64,000 bases of DNA. Origin: Pseudoduganella armeniaca (GTDB lineage: Bacteria > Pseudomonadota > Gammaproteobacteria > Burkholderiales > Burkholderiaceae_D). Below, one piece after another: positions 1 through 9,160 of the stretch. Position 1 is the stretch's first letter, and the number at the start of each line of letters is the position of its first letter. The stretch lies in NCBI RefSeq assembly GCF_003028855.1, contig NZ_CP028324.1, forward strand, positions 3,162,001-3,226,000. The letters are read 5' to 3'. Under the pieces are notes generated by a model. It saw only the letters and a program-made list of their open reading frames with translations. It did no database searches and had not been told where the DNA came from. The translations under genes were made by a program, and so were the position numbers.

Positions 1-1
1 C

Positions 2-343
2 CCGCGGCTGGGCGTATTCATGCAGGGCGATCCGTACATTCAGGATCCGATGAACCTGCAGAACTACAACCGCTACGCGTACTGCTACAACAGCCCGCTG
101 ACGTGCACGGACCCGACGGGGCAGTTGCACCTGTTCGGGCATCGGGTGTTGCCTGGGTTGTTGAATAGTAAGAACTTGCGGATCGTGGCAGCCATTGGTG
201 TGGCGTGGGTTCTTGGGCCGACGAGTGCTATTTGGGGCGAGCAGTTCGGTCTGCTTGGCGGGCTGGGTATCAATAACGTTGTTGCACAATCGGCCATTGC
301 TGGCTTTGCTAGCGGCCTGGGTAGACGCCGCTTACGGATCTGA
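2..343 (+). CDS. RHS repeat-associated core protein, C-terminal fragment
   Basis: This is the 3' end of a gene that enters from the left edge. The reading frame is open from base 2 and stops at 341-343. The first 40 residues carry the conserved end of the RHS core, with the motif DPYIQDPMNLQNYNRYAYC followed by NSPLTCTDPTG. RHS proteins form a beta-cocoon shell around a variable C-terminal toxin or effector that starts just after this core. Here only about 70 residues follow: hydrophobic, Gly/Ala-rich, and ending in a basic GRRRLRI. No known toxin domain is recognisable. The short tail may be a truncated or orphan tip, or may be cut by a frameshift. Family assignment is firm; function of the tail is unknown. 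Confidence 0.8.
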   Translation, partial: PRLGVFMQGDPYIQDPMNLQNYNRYAYCYNSPLTCTDPTGQLHLFGHRVLPGLLNSKNLRIVAAIGVAWVLGPTSAIWGEQFGLLGGLGINNVVAQSAIAGFASGLGRRRLRI

Positions 344-710
344 GTGCAAAGCGTATTCCTTAGGTTGATGCTTGAGCACGCATTAATTTGAGTAACTGAT
401 GGCGCTATCGCAAATCGTAGGGGTGGCCATTAAGTGCTCCGTACGTACGCTCGTCGAATGTTCGCTAGATATTGAAGCCACTTTGACAAACGACCTCATG
501 GGCACGTTGCAACATACGAGCCTGCGCGCGTGTTGGAGAGTATGCAGGCACGTATCAGGGCGCTCAGCGCTGCCCGGCCATTGTCGTCGAAGCTACGCTT
601 GACCTTGAGTGGCTCGATGTGCTTTAAGGTGAATTGCGAGAGCGTAACGCCTGGCAGTGACAGCCGCCAGTACGCACGAGGTATCAGGGCAGAGGGGATT
701 ACTGTAGTGC
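344..710. other. gene-free, lower-GC stretch between RHS tail and tRNA-Leu
   Basis: No convincing gene is seen. Short open frames exist near 399-602 and 530-814 but have no recognisable motif, no good ribosome site, and the second runs through the tRNA. Base composition is clearly more AT-rich than the surrounding genes, as often found next to RHS tips. It could hold decayed remnants of a displaced RHS tip or an immunity gene, but nothing supports a specific call. Confidence 0.5.
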
Positions 711-797
711 TGGTGCCTCGAGCCGGAATCGAACCGGCACGGCCTCACGGCCAACGGATTTTAAGTCCGGTGTGTCTACCAATTTCACCATCGAGGC
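711..797 (-). tRNA. tRNA-Leu (anticodon UAA)
   Basis: Read on the minus strand, the 87-nt sequence begins GCCTCGA and ends TCGAGGC-A-CCA, giving a perfect 7-bp acceptor stem with the CCA encoded. It has the D-loop GAAATTGGTAGAC typical of tRNA-Leu, the anticodon loop CTTAAAA with anticodon TAA, a long variable arm, and the T-loop GGTTCGATTCC. The class II variable arm and the conserved D-loop make leucine identity clear. It stands alone, with no neighbouring tRNAs. Confidence 0.97.
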
Positions 798-1052
798 ACA
801 GCCCGACATTATGACATGTCCGGGCTCCAAGTTCCAGAGCGGGATGGTAGCGCGTGCTGCCCGCGGCGGAAACGACATGCCGCCTCGGTATTCCAAGGTG
901 TCATCCGCCCGCTCTCCCTGCCGTATCGTCAGCCGTGCCGTCTCGCCTGGCGCCAGCGATGGGGCGCCGCGACCCTGTCGTCGCGCTCGACCGCCATTGG
1001 CCCCCCACGCCGATTGGTGTAGCATGCCGCTTGCTTTATCGAGGACCCAACA

Positions 1053-1904
1053 ATGCAAATCAAGATCAACGACGTGCTGAAAGCCTACATCGAGCCGCTG
1101 ACGGAGGCCGAGCATGCCGCGCTCGAGCGCAGCTTGCTGGCCGAGGGCTGCCGTGACGCGCTGGTGCTGTGGGACGACATTCTCGTCGACGGCCACAACC
1201 GCTATGCGATCTGCCAGCAGCACGGCATTCCGTTCAAGGTGATCCAGAACACCACGTTCAAGAGCATGGAAGACGTCATGCTGTGGATGATCGACAATCA
1301 CCTGGGCCGGCGCAGCGTGTCCGATTTCCAGCGCGGCGTGCTGGCGCTGCGCAAGAAGGACATCCTGGCGCAGCGCGCCGAGGAAATGGCGGCGCGCGCG
1401 CAGGCCGAGGACGCGGCCATCGCGCCGCCCGAGCCCGAGGGCGAAGCGCCGGTGGCGCCGAAGGTGCGCACGTCGCGCGAGGACATCGCCCGCGCCGCGC
1501 GCCTGTCCACCAATACCATCAGCCAGATCGAGAAGATCCAGAAGACCGCCACGCCGGAACTGGTCGAGGCGGTGCGGGCCGGCACGATCTCCATCAACGC
1601 GGCGGCCACCGTCGCCTCGCTGCCGCCCGAGGACCAGGTGCAGGCGGTCGCCGGCGGCAAGAAGTTCCTGCAGCAGGCCGCCAAGGAGATCCGCGAGCAG
1701 CGCGCCGCCTCGCGCCCGCCCAAGCCGGCCAAGCCGGCACCCTGGGAGGACGGCGGCGAGCCGCCATCGCTGCCATCGCAGCCGCTGACGGAAGTGGAGC
1801 ACCTGCGCGCCGAGGTGGCCCAGCTGAAGGAAAAGAACGCGGCGCTGCGCGCCGAGAACGCCGAGCTGCGCGAACGGATCGCCCAGCTGGTCGATGCATC
1901 CTGA
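1053..1904 (+). CDS. ParB/Srx-fold domain protein with C-terminal coiled coil
   Basis: A 283-residue protein. Residues about 10-80 match the ParB N-terminal (sulfiredoxin-like) fold, with the box ILVDGHNRYAIC where ParB proteins carry their nucleotide-binding segment. A middle part (about 140-210) looks like the ParB helix-turn-helix region (SREDIARAARLSTNTISQIEK). The end, about residues 245-280, is a Leu/Glu heptad region likely to form a coiled coil. There is no ParA beside it and it is not next to the origin genes, so it is unlikely to be the chromosomal ParB. A DNA-binding regulator or a relic of a plasmid-like element is more plausible. The start is the ATG at 1053. Confidence 0.7.
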   Translation: MQIKINDVLKAYIEPLTEAEHAALERSLLAEGCRDALVLWDDILVDGHNRYAICQQHGIPFKVIQNTTFKSMEDVMLWMIDNHLGRRSVSDFQRGVLALRKKDILAQRAEEMAARAQAEDAAIAPPEPEGEAPVAPKVRTSREDIARAARLSTNTISQIEKIQKTATPELVEAVRAGTISINAAATVASLPPEDQVQAVAGGKKFLQQAAKEIREQRAASRPPKPAKPAPWEDGGEPPSLPSQPLTEVEHLRAEVAQLKEKNAALRAENAELRERIAQLVDAS

Positions 1905-1929
1905 CCCCAATCCAACGTAGGGAGCCGTC

Positions 1930-4154
1930 ATGCCGAGAATGTCCTCCACGCTGGCGCTGTGCGCCGTGCTGTCCGCCACCGTGCCGCTGGCCGTGCAGGC
2001 GCGCCAGGCCAAGCCGGCCGCGGCGCCCGTCACGGCGGACGGCAGGCTCACTGCCGCCGAGGTCCAGCGCCTGGGCGCGCTGGCGGCGCGCGTGACGATC
2101 CTGCGCGACAAGTGGGGCATTCCTCACATCTACGGCAAGACCGATGCGGACGCCGTGTTCGGCATGCTGTACGCCCAGGCCGAGGACGACTTCAATCGCG
2201 TCGAGCGCAACTTCATCACGGCGCTGGGCCGCGCCGCCGAAGTCGATGGCGAAAAGGCGCTGTACGACGACCTGCGCATGAAACTGTTCATTCGCCCGGA
2301 CCAGCTGCAGGCGCAATACCAGGCCAGCCCGGCGTGGCTGAAGAAGCTGATGAACGCCTGGGCCGATGGCCTGAACTGGTACCTGCACACGCACCCGGAC
2401 GTGCGCCCGGCGCTGCTGACACGCTTCGAGCCATGGATGGCGCTGTCGTTCTCCGAGGGCAGCATCGGCGGCGACATCGAGGAGATCGACACCAGGGAAC
2501 TGCAGCGCTTCTACGAAGGCCGGCCGCAGCTGGCCGGCGCGCCGGCATCGGTGCTGCGCGAACCGGGCGGCTCGAACGGCTTCGCCATCGCGCCGAAACT
2601 GACGAAGAACGGCCACGCGCTCCTGATGATCAACCCGCACACGTCGTTCTACTTCCGGCCCGAGATCCACGTGACCAGCGAGGAGGGCCTGAACGCCTAT
2701 GGCGCGGTGACCTGGGCCAGTTCTTCGTCTACCAGGGTTTCAATGACCGCCTGGGCTGGATGCACACGTCCGGCGGCGGCGACGTCATCGACGAATTCCT
2801 CGAAACGGTCACCGAGCAGGACGGCAAGTACTACTACCAGTACGGGACCGAAAAGCGGCCCGTGCGCACCGTCGAGATCCGGCTGCCATATAAGACCGCG
2901 ACGGGCATGGCCGAGAAGACCGTCACCGCCTATTTCACGCATCACGGGCCGGTGGTGCGCCGCGAGGGCGGCAAGTGGGTGGCGGTGGCGCTGATGAACG
3001 AGCCGCTGAAAGCCTTGCAACAGTCCTACCTGCGCACCAAGGCGCGCAACTACAAGGCGTTCTGGCAGGCGATGGAGTTGCGCACCAATTCGTCCAACAA
3101 CACGGTCTACGCGGACGCCGACGGCAATATCGCCTACTTCCACGGTAATTTCATTCCGGTGCGCGATCCGCGCTTCGACTACACCTTGCCGGTCGACGGC
3201 AGCAATCCCGCTACCGACTGGAAGGGCCTGCACGCCGTCAAGGACACGATCCGCCTGTTCAATCCGAAGAACGGCTGGATCCAGAACACGAATAATTGGC
3301 CGTACTCGGCCGCCGGCGAGTACAGCCCGAAACAGCAGGACTATCCGGCCTATATGTCGATGAACCCGGAAAATGCGCGCGGCATCCACGCCGTGCGCGT
3401 GCTGAAGGACAAACAGGACTTCACCCTGGACAGCCTGATCGCCAGCGCCTACGACAGCCAGCTCACCGCCTTCGAGCCGCTGCTGCCGCTGCTGCTGCGC
3501 GCCTACGACGACGCGCCCGCCGGCGACGTCGCCAAGGCGCGCCTGACGGAGCAGATCACCTTGCTGCGCGACTGGGACATGCGCTATTCGGTGAAATCGG
3601 TGCCGACGTCGCTGGCGATCTACTGGTTGCAGCATCTCGTCAGGGTGCACGGCCCGGCCGCCAAGGAGCAGCGCATCGCCGTGCTGGATTACCTGGCCAC
3701 GCAGGTGACGCCGCGCCAGCGCCTGGAAGCGCTGGTGCAGGCCTCGAACAAGCTCGATGCCGACTTCGGCACCTGGAAAACGCCATGGGGCGAGATCAAC
3801 CGCTTCCAACGGCTGACGGGCGACATCCGCCAGCCGTTCGACGACAGCAAGCCCAGCATCCCGGTGCCGTACGCGTCCGGTGACTGGGGCTCGCTGGCCG
3901 CGTTCGGCATGACGTCGCCGCAGACCACGCGGCGCATCTACGGCGAGCGCGGCAACAGCTTTGTCGCGGCAGTCGAGTTCGGCCCGCGCGTGCGCGCGAA
4001 AAGCATCCTGGCGGGCGGCCAGAGCGGCGATCCGAAGTCGCCCCATTTCGCCGACCAGGCCGAGATGTATGCGCGGGGCGAATTCAAGGACGTGCTGTTC
4101 TACAAGGAAGACGTGCTGAAGAACCTGGATCGGCAGTACCACCCGGGCCAGTAA
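1930..4154 (+). CDS. penicillin acylase family protein (frameshift at ~2715)
   Basis: An Ntn-hydrolase of the penicillin/acyl-homoserine-lactone acylase family, about 741 residues once repaired. It starts with a signal peptide (about 24 residues), so the enzyme should be periplasmic. The alpha-chain region has WGIPHIYGKTDADAVFG. The beta chain would begin at the catalytic Ser215 in the motif GGSNGFAIAP, released by autoproteolysis. The frame breaks at the GGG of 2714-2716. Adding one G restores AVTWGQFFVYQGFNDRLGW, and the rest of the family sequence continues to 4154. The total length then becomes divisible by three. Substrate cannot be told from sequence; amide-linked acyl groups such as AHL signals or beta-lactam-like amides are the family range. 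It follows the ParB-like gene by 25 bases. Confidence 0.85.
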
Positions 4155-4268
4155 GCCGCAGACCAGTGGGCCGTTGCGCTCGCGCAAACAGACGGGCAAA
4201 ACGCTATCCTCCCGTGTCCGCCAGGCGCACAATGACTGCATGCGCATGCAGTGCGCGGGAGGATCGTC

Positions 4269-5696
4269 ATGGTCGGCCACAGCGACAGCAGCTCCCCGAA
4301 GCCGCCCGGCGGTGACCCTGACGCGCCGTGCGCCGAACTGGTGAGGCTGGAGGAATTCATCTTCGTGCGCGAGCTGTACGAGGTGTTCCTGCTGCTGGAC
4401 CATATCTCCGGCCGCTGGGACAAGGTCTTGCGCAGCAATGGCGCGCAGTCGCCTTCGATTATCGAAACCATCTGCGGCATCGGCCTGGCGCCGGCCACCG
4501 ATCCGGCCGCGCGGCTGCGGCAGGCCGTCGAGCTGATGAGCGCGAAGGACACGCTGAATGCGATCGCGCGTCCAGCCACCGGATTGACGGTGGCGTTCAC
4601 GATCCTCGTCGTCGGCGAGGAAAACCGGCGCAAGCCGCTGGGCCAGGTGCGCCGCCTGTGCCGCGACCTGTTCCACGACCGTGCCCCGGCGGCCGACCAC
4701 GCGTCGTCGCGGCGCGGCTCCGGCGGCGCCAACTGGGACAAACCCACCCGGGTCACGCTGGCGCGCTATGCCTATCCGGGCCTGATCGGCGTGGCGATCA
4801 AGTTCAACCGGCGCATCGGCTGGCTGGTGGCCTTCCTGCTGTGCGCCCTGGCCTTTACCTGCCTGCTGTCCTGGCATGTCAGCGCGGGCAACGTGATCCT
4901 GCAGCACCTGGAAGAGGTACGCGGACGCAGCGCCGAGGTGCGCAAGGAAATCAGCGCGGCCGAGCTGAAATACGCGGCGGACGAGCGTGAACGCGCGGCG
5001 GGGCGGGGCGCGACGGCGCCCGTGGTGCGCTTCTGCAAGCTCGGCACGGAGGAGGCACGCGAGTACCGCAGCACGGAAGAGTACCAGCTGTGCCAGCGCG
5101 ACGAAGGCCTGCGCGACGAGCTGCGCGCGGTCCGGCTCAACCTGCGCGACTGGCTGGCGCCATGGAAGACGGCCTACAAGGTACTGACCGCCGTCACGGC
5201 GCGGCTGGACCGCTGGCTGACGCCGGCCGGCGCGGCCACGCCGGCCGTGGCACCGCCACCGGACAACGTCCGCCGCCGCGGCCACGAGGAAAAGGCCCGC
5301 ATCGTCACGCTGGTGGTGGGCACGTCCGTGCTGCCGCTCGCGTATGGCGTGCTGGGTGCCGGCGCCGCCGTCGTACGGCGGCTGTGGGAGCGCATGCGCG
5401 AGAGCATGCTGTCGCCGCGCGACTCGACCCTGGCGTTGCTGCAGCTGGCGCTGGGCGGCACCATCGGCGCGTGCATCGCGCTGTTCATCAACCCATCCGG
5501 CCCGGCGCCCGCGGAAGAGCATGGGCTGCTCGGCACCTGGGCGCTGAGCGGCTCGGCGCTTTCCTTCATCGCCGGGTTCGGGGTGGAAGGTGTGTTCCGG
5601 GCGCTGGAGGGCTTCGTGCACCGGGTGTTCGGCGTGCATGAGGCGCAGCCGGGCGGGGAGGAGGGACGGGGGATGGGCAAGCGCAGCCCGTGGTGA
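4269..5696 (+). CDS. hypothetical multi-pass membrane protein
   Basis: I do not recognise this family. I choose the ATG at 4269, which has GGGAGGA six bases upstream, over the GTG at 4251. The roughly 475-residue product has a soluble N-terminal part of about 180 residues, one transmembrane segment (WLVAFLLCALAFTCLLSW), a loop of roughly 150 charged residues with two cysteines, then three more hydrophobic segments near the C-terminus. A short polar tail rich in Gly and basic residues ends the protein. It stands alone between an acylase and a convergent palindrome, so context gives no function. Confidence 0.6.
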   Translation: MVGHSDSSSPKPPGGDPDAPCAELVRLEEFIFVRELYEVFLLLDHISGRWDKVLRSNGAQSPSIIETICGIGLAPATDPAARLRQAVELMSAKDTLNAIARPATGLTVAFTILVVGEENRRKPLGQVRRLCRDLFHDRAPAADHASSRRGSGGANWDKPTRVTLARYAYPGLIGVAIKFNRRIGWLVAFLLCALAFTCLLSWHVSAGNVILQHLEEVRGRSAEVRKEISAAELKYAADERERAAGRGATAPVVRFCKLGTEEAREYRSTEEYQLCQRDEGLRDELRAVRLNLRDWLAPWKTAYKVLTAVTARLDRWLTPAGAATPAVAPPPDNVRRRGHEEKARIVTLVVGTSVLPLAYGVLGAGAAVVRRLWERMRESMLSPRDSTLALLQLALGGTIGACIALFINPSGPAPAEEHGLLGTWALSGSALSFIAGFGVEGVFRALEGFVHRVFGVHEAQPGGEEGRGMGKRSPW

Positions 5697-5740
5697 CCGG
5701 CAGGCTGCGGACTCATGGACAGGCGCGCAAAGCAACCCAC

Positions 5741-5794
5741 GGTGACAGGCACCTATCTCAGGGCGTTACCGCCCTGAGATAGGTGCCTGTCACC
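5741..5794. repeat. dispersed intergenic palindrome, copy 1
   Basis: Perfect inverted repeat with 25-base arms and a TTAC loop. The outer arm is GGTGACAGGCACC and the inner arm TATCTCAGGGCG. It sits between convergent gene ends and is flanked by AACCC on the left and GGGTTT on the right, which extends the stem. Position and flanking short A and T runs fit a bidirectional terminator, though the T run is short. Confidence 0.85.
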
Positions 5795-5819
5795 GGCGGG
5801 TTTGACGCCAGCGGCGGCG

Positions 5820-6995
5820 CTAGATCGCTGCCAGCGCGTTCTGCAAATCGCGCCGCAGGTCCTCGAGATGCTCGATGCCGACGGAGAGGCGGATCAGGCC
5901 GTCGCCGATGCCCAGCTGCGCCCGTTGCGCTGGCGGGATCGTCGCGTGCGTCATCAGGGCCGGGTGCTCGATCAGGCTCTCGACGCCGCCCAGGCTCTCG
6001 GCCAGCGCGAACACCTCGCAGCGCTCCAGGAAGCGGCGCGCCCCGGCCAGGTCCGTGTCCAGGTCGATCGAGATGATGCCGCCGAAGCCGTCCATCTGGC
6101 GCCGCGCCAGCTCGTGCTGCGGATGCGATGCCAGGCCCGGGTAGTACACCTTGCGCACCTTCGGTTCGCGTTCCAGCCATTGCGCCAGTTCCAGGGCGCT
6201 GGCGCAGTGCCGCTCCATGCGGATCGCCAGCGTCTTCACGCCGCGCAGCGCCAGGAAGCTGTCGAACGGACCCAGGATGCCGCCCACGGAGTTCTGCAGG
6301 AAGCCCAGCTGTTCGCGCCAGGCAGCCTGCCGCTCGTCGCCCGCCACCACGGCGATGCCGCCGATGATGTCGGAGTGGCCGTTCAGGTACTTGGTGGCCG
6401 AGTGCACGACGATGTCGAAGCCCAGTTCCAGCGGGCGCTGCACGATCGGGCTGGCGAAGGTATTGTCCGCCACCGCCAGGATGCCGCGTTCGCGGCAGAT
6501 CAGCGCGATGGTGCGCAGGTCGGCCAGCTTCAGCATCGGATTGGTCGGCGTCTCGATCCACACCATCTTCGTTTCCGGACGCAGCGCGGCCAGCAGGTTT
6601 TCCGGATTGGTCAGGTCGGCATAGGTGAACGAGTGGCCGGCACTGCGGCGGCGCACGCGCTCGAACAGGCGGTAGGTGCCGCCATACATGTCGTCGCCGG
6701 CCACGATGTGCGAGCCCGCGTCCAGCAGTTCCAGCACGGTGGAGATCGCGGCCAGGCCGGAGGCGAACGCAAAGCCTTGCGCGCCGCCTTCCAGGTCGGC
6801 CACGCAGCGCTCGAACGCCCAGCGGGTCGGATTGTGCGAGCGGCCGTAGTCCAGGCCCTTGTGCACGCCCGGGCTGTCCTGCACAAACGTGGAGGTGGCG
6901 TAGATCGGCGGCATGATCGCGCCGGTCGAGGGGTCGGGGGCCTGGCCAGCGTGGATGACGCGGGTGGCGAGATGGGAGGTTTTATCGTCTTGCAT
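5820..6995 (-). CDS. cystathionine gamma-synthase/gamma-lyase family PLP enzyme
   Basis: A 391-residue member of the Cys/Met-metabolism PLP family, full length for the family. It has the tetramer-type active-site segments YGRSHNPTR, FASGLAAIST, ETPTNPMLK and VADNTFASP. The PLP-binding lysine is Lys202 in HSATKYLNGHSD. The ATG shares one base with the stop of the cystathionine beta-synthase gene (TAATG), so the two are translationally coupled. With CBS upstream the likely role is the second step of reverse transsulfuration, cleaving cystathionine to cysteine. Cystathionine gamma-synthase or an O-acetylhomoserine-using activity cannot be excluded from sequence, as these subfamilies are very similar. 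Cytoplasmic. Confidence 0.9.
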   Translation of the reverse strand: MQDDKTSHLATRVIHAGQAPDPSTGAIMPPIYATSTFVQDSPGVHKGLDYGRSHNPTRWAFERCVADLEGGAQGFAFASGLAAISTVLELLDAGSHIVAGDDMYGGTYRLFERVRRRSAGHSFTYADLTNPENLLAALRPETKMVWIETPTNPMLKLADLRTIALICRERGILAVADNTFASPIVQRPLELGFDIVVHSATKYLNGHSDIIGGIAVVAGDERQAAWREQLGFLQNSVGGILGPFDSFLALRGVKTLAIRMERHCASALELAQWLEREPKVRKVYYPGLASHPQHELARRQMDGFGGIISIDLDTDLAGARRFLERCEVFALAESLGGVESLIEHPALMTHATIPPAQRAQLGIGDGLIRLSVGIEHLEDLRRDLQNALAAI

Positions 6996-8380
6996 TAGGT
7001 CAGTGTCCTGCGCAGGTGGTTGAGGAGGTCGAAGCGGGTGATCAGGCCATAGAACGTGTCCTGGGTCGCGACCACGGCCGTCAGGCCACGGTCCAGCGTG
7101 CTGCGCAGCGCCTGCACGGAGTCGCTTGGGTGCAGCGTTTCCAGGCGCGCCGTCATGGTCGCGCCCACCAGGCTGGCGAAGTGGTCGGGCTGGTTCTCCA
7201 CTTTCAGCAGCAGGTCCGATTCGTCGATGATGCCGACCAGGCGGCCGTGCTCGATCACGGGCAGCTGCGCCAGGTCGGCCGAGCGCATGCGGTTGAAGGC
7301 GACCATCAGCGTGTCGCTCGGCGCCACGCTGACCACTTCGCCGGCGTCGTGGCGGCGGCCGATCAGGTCGCGCAGGTCGCCCGTGCGGGCGCGCTGGATC
7401 AGGCCCTGGTCGACCATCCAGCCGTCGTTGTACATCTTCGACAGGTAGCGCGTGCCGGTATCGCAGACGAAGGTGGCAACGCGTTTCGGCGTGGTCTGCG
7501 CGCGGCAGTATTTCAGCGCAGCGGCCAGCAGGGTGCCGGTCGACGAGCCGGCCAGGATGCCCTCGGCGCGCAGCAGTTCGCGGGCGCTGTCGAAGCTTTC
7601 CTGGTCCGTGATCGTGTAGGCCTGGCGCACGCCGGAGAAGTCGGCAATCGACGGGATGAAGTCCTCGCCGATGCCCTCCACGGCCCAGGAGCCGCTGGTG
7701 GCTGGCACGTTGCCGGTCTGGACGTATTCGGTCAGGATCGAGCCCTTCGGGTCGGCCAGCACGAATTCCAGCGCCGGGTTGGCGCGGGCGAAGTAGCGCG
7801 TCAGGCCGGTCAAGGTGCCGGACGAGCCGACGCCTACGACGATCGCGTCGAGCTGGTGGCCCGACTGCTCCCACAGCTCCGGACCGGTGGTGGTCTCGTG
7901 CGCCAGCGGATTGGCCGGGTTGTTGAACTGGTCGGCGAAGAACGCGCCGGGCAGGTCCGCGGCCAGGCGCGCGGCCACGTCCTGGTAGTAATCCGGATGG
8001 CCCTTGCCGACGTCGGAGCGGGTGATGTGGATCTCCGCGCCCAAGGCCTTCAGGTGCAGCACTTTTTCGGTGGCCATCTTGTCGGGCACGACGAGGATGA
8101 CGCGGTAGCCCTTGATGCGGCCGACCAGAGCCAGGCCCAGGCCGGTGTTGCCGGCGGTGGCCTCGACGATGACGCCGCCGGGTTGCAGGCGGCCGTCGCG
8201 TTCGGCCGCTTCGATGATGGACAGGCCGATGCGGTCCTTGATCGAGCCGCCCGGATTCTGCGATTCGAGTTTCAGGAACAGCTGGCAGGGGCCGGTGTCG
8301 AGCCGGGTGACTTCGACCAATGGGGTGTTGCCGATCAGGCCAAATAGGGCTGCGGGCGCCGCGGGGGTGTTGCTATGCAT
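6995..8380 (-). CDS. cystathionine beta-synthase
   Basis: Condenses serine and homocysteine to cystathionine, using PLP. The 461-residue protein has the fold-type II catalytic core first, with Lys48 in NPGGSIKDR as the PLP lysine, EATAGNTGLGLA as the substrate loop, and GVGSSGTLTG as the phosphate loop. A C-terminal pair of CBS domains follows (about 335-460), the likely nucleotide or S-adenosylmethionine sensing module. It lacks the N-terminal heme region of animal enzymes, as usual in bacteria. The ATG at 8380 is preceded by AAGGAGACTGT, a strong ribosome site. The stop overlaps the next gene's start by one base. A cysteine-synthase role is the main alternative, but the CBS pair and the partner gene argue for CBS. 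Confidence 0.92.
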   Translation of the reverse strand: MHSNTPAAPAALFGLIGNTPLVEVTRLDTGPCQLFLKLESQNPGGSIKDRIGLSIIEAAERDGRLQPGGVIVEATAGNTGLGLALVGRIKGYRVILVVPDKMATEKVLHLKALGAEIHITRSDVGKGHPDYYQDVAARLAADLPGAFFADQFNNPANPLAHETTTGPELWEQSGHQLDAIVVGVGSSGTLTGLTRYFARANPALEFVLADPKGSILTEYVQTGNVPATSGSWAVEGIGEDFIPSIADFSGVRQAYTITDQESFDSARELLRAEGILAGSSTGTLLAAALKYCRAQTTPKRVATFVCDTGTRYLSKMYNDGWMVDQGLIQRARTGDLRDLIGRRHDAGEVVSVAPSDTLMVAFNRMRSADLAQLPVIEHGRLVGIIDESDLLLKVENQPDHFASLVGATMTARLETLHPSDSVQALRSTLDRGLTAVVATQDTFYGLITRFDLLNHLRRTLT

Positions 8381-8544
8381 ACAGTCTCCTTGTGTGGACG
8401 GCCGGGACGATCGTGTCGTCCCCGCCAAGGCGCGCATTGTCGGGTGTGCAAGCTGGCGCCTGAAGGAATGTTTTCGAACATCCTTATGCGAATAGCGATG
8501 TTGCCATAACAGTATGCACCTGATCGTGGCAGGGCGCCACCGCC

Positions 8545-8573
8545 TGTTCCGGATCATCGCGCCGTCTTATAAT
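8545..8573 (+). promoter_or_regulatory. predicted sigma-70 promoter of tdk
   Basis: A perfect TATAAT at 8568-8573, with a weak -35 match (TGTTCC) 17 bases upstream. It would start a transcript near 8580, giving a leader of about 20 bases before the GTG of tdk at 8603. The remainder of 8381-8602 shows nothing else I can name; it must also hold the divergent promoter of the CBS operon. Confidence 0.5.
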
Positions 8574-8602
8574 GCGCGATCAACCAGAACAGCAGGACAG
8601 CA

Positions 8603-9151
8603 GTGGCAAAACTCTATTTCCGTTACTCCGCGATGAACGCGGGCAAATCGACCGCGATGCTGCAGGTCGCCCACAACTACGAAGAGCAGGGCCAGACCGT
8701 GCGCCTGTTCACGGCCGCCATCGACGACCGCTTCGGCGTGGGCAAGATCACGTCGCGCCTGGGCCTGCAGCGCGACGTCGAGACGTTCGACGCCGCCACC
8801 AACTTCCTGGCACTGGACAAGGTGGCCTGCGTGCTGGTGGACGAGGCCCAGTTCCTGTCCGTGGCGCAGGTGCAGCAGCTGCACCAGCTGGCCCAGGTGC
8901 AGGGCGTGCCCGTGATCTGCTACGGCCTGCGCACGGACTTCCGCGGCGAGCCTTTCCCCGGCTCGATCTACCTGCTGGCGCTGGCCGACGACATCGAGGA
9001 GCTGAAGAACATCTGCTCGTGCGGCAAGAAGGCGACGATGAATATCCGCGTCGACGCGGACGGCCGCCGCATTCGCCATGGCGAACAGATCAGCATCGGT
9101 GGCAACGAGCGCTACCGGCAGGCCTGCGGTCGCTGTTTTTATAGCACCTGA
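8603..9151 (+). CDS. tdk: thymidine kinase
   Basis: Phosphorylates thymidine to dTMP in the nucleotide salvage pathway. The 182-residue type II thymidine kinase has its Walker A motif SAMNAGKST near the N-terminus, the DEAQF magnesium/catalytic box in the middle, and the C-terminal zinc site made of the pairs CSC and CGRC. Length equals the usual bacterial size. The start is GTG at 8603, as the next in-frame Met lies inside the Walker region. It is followed after ten bases by a small membrane-protein gene, so the two may be cotranscribed. Confidence 0.97.
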   Translation: MAKLYFRYSAMNAGKSTAMLQVAHNYEEQGQTVRLFTAAIDDRFGVGKITSRLGLQRDVETFDAATNFLALDKVACVLVDEAQFLSVAQVQQLHQLAQVQGVPVICYGLRTDFRGEPFPGSIYLLALADDIEELKNICSCGKKATMNIRVDADGRRIRHGEQISIGGNERYRQACGRCFYST

Positions 9152-9160
9152 GCATCACTG

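Noticed and set aside
399..814. Short open frames between the RHS tail and the tRNA
   Set aside because: No motifs or ribosome sites; one overlaps the tRNA. They are not supported as genes.
1930..4154. Calling the nine frameshifted genes pseudogenes
   Set aside because: All are one-base losses in G/C runs with otherwise intact domains, including genes in operons whose other members are intact; error is more likely than decay.
4251..4268. GTG start six codons upstream for the unknown membrane protein
   Set aside because: The ATG at 4269 has GGGAGGA at ideal spacing; the GTG does not.
2697..5735. 1012-codon minus-strand frame opposite the acylase and the membrane protein
   Set aside because: Same GC-skew effect. 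It spans two genes and an intergenic gap and has no family motifs.
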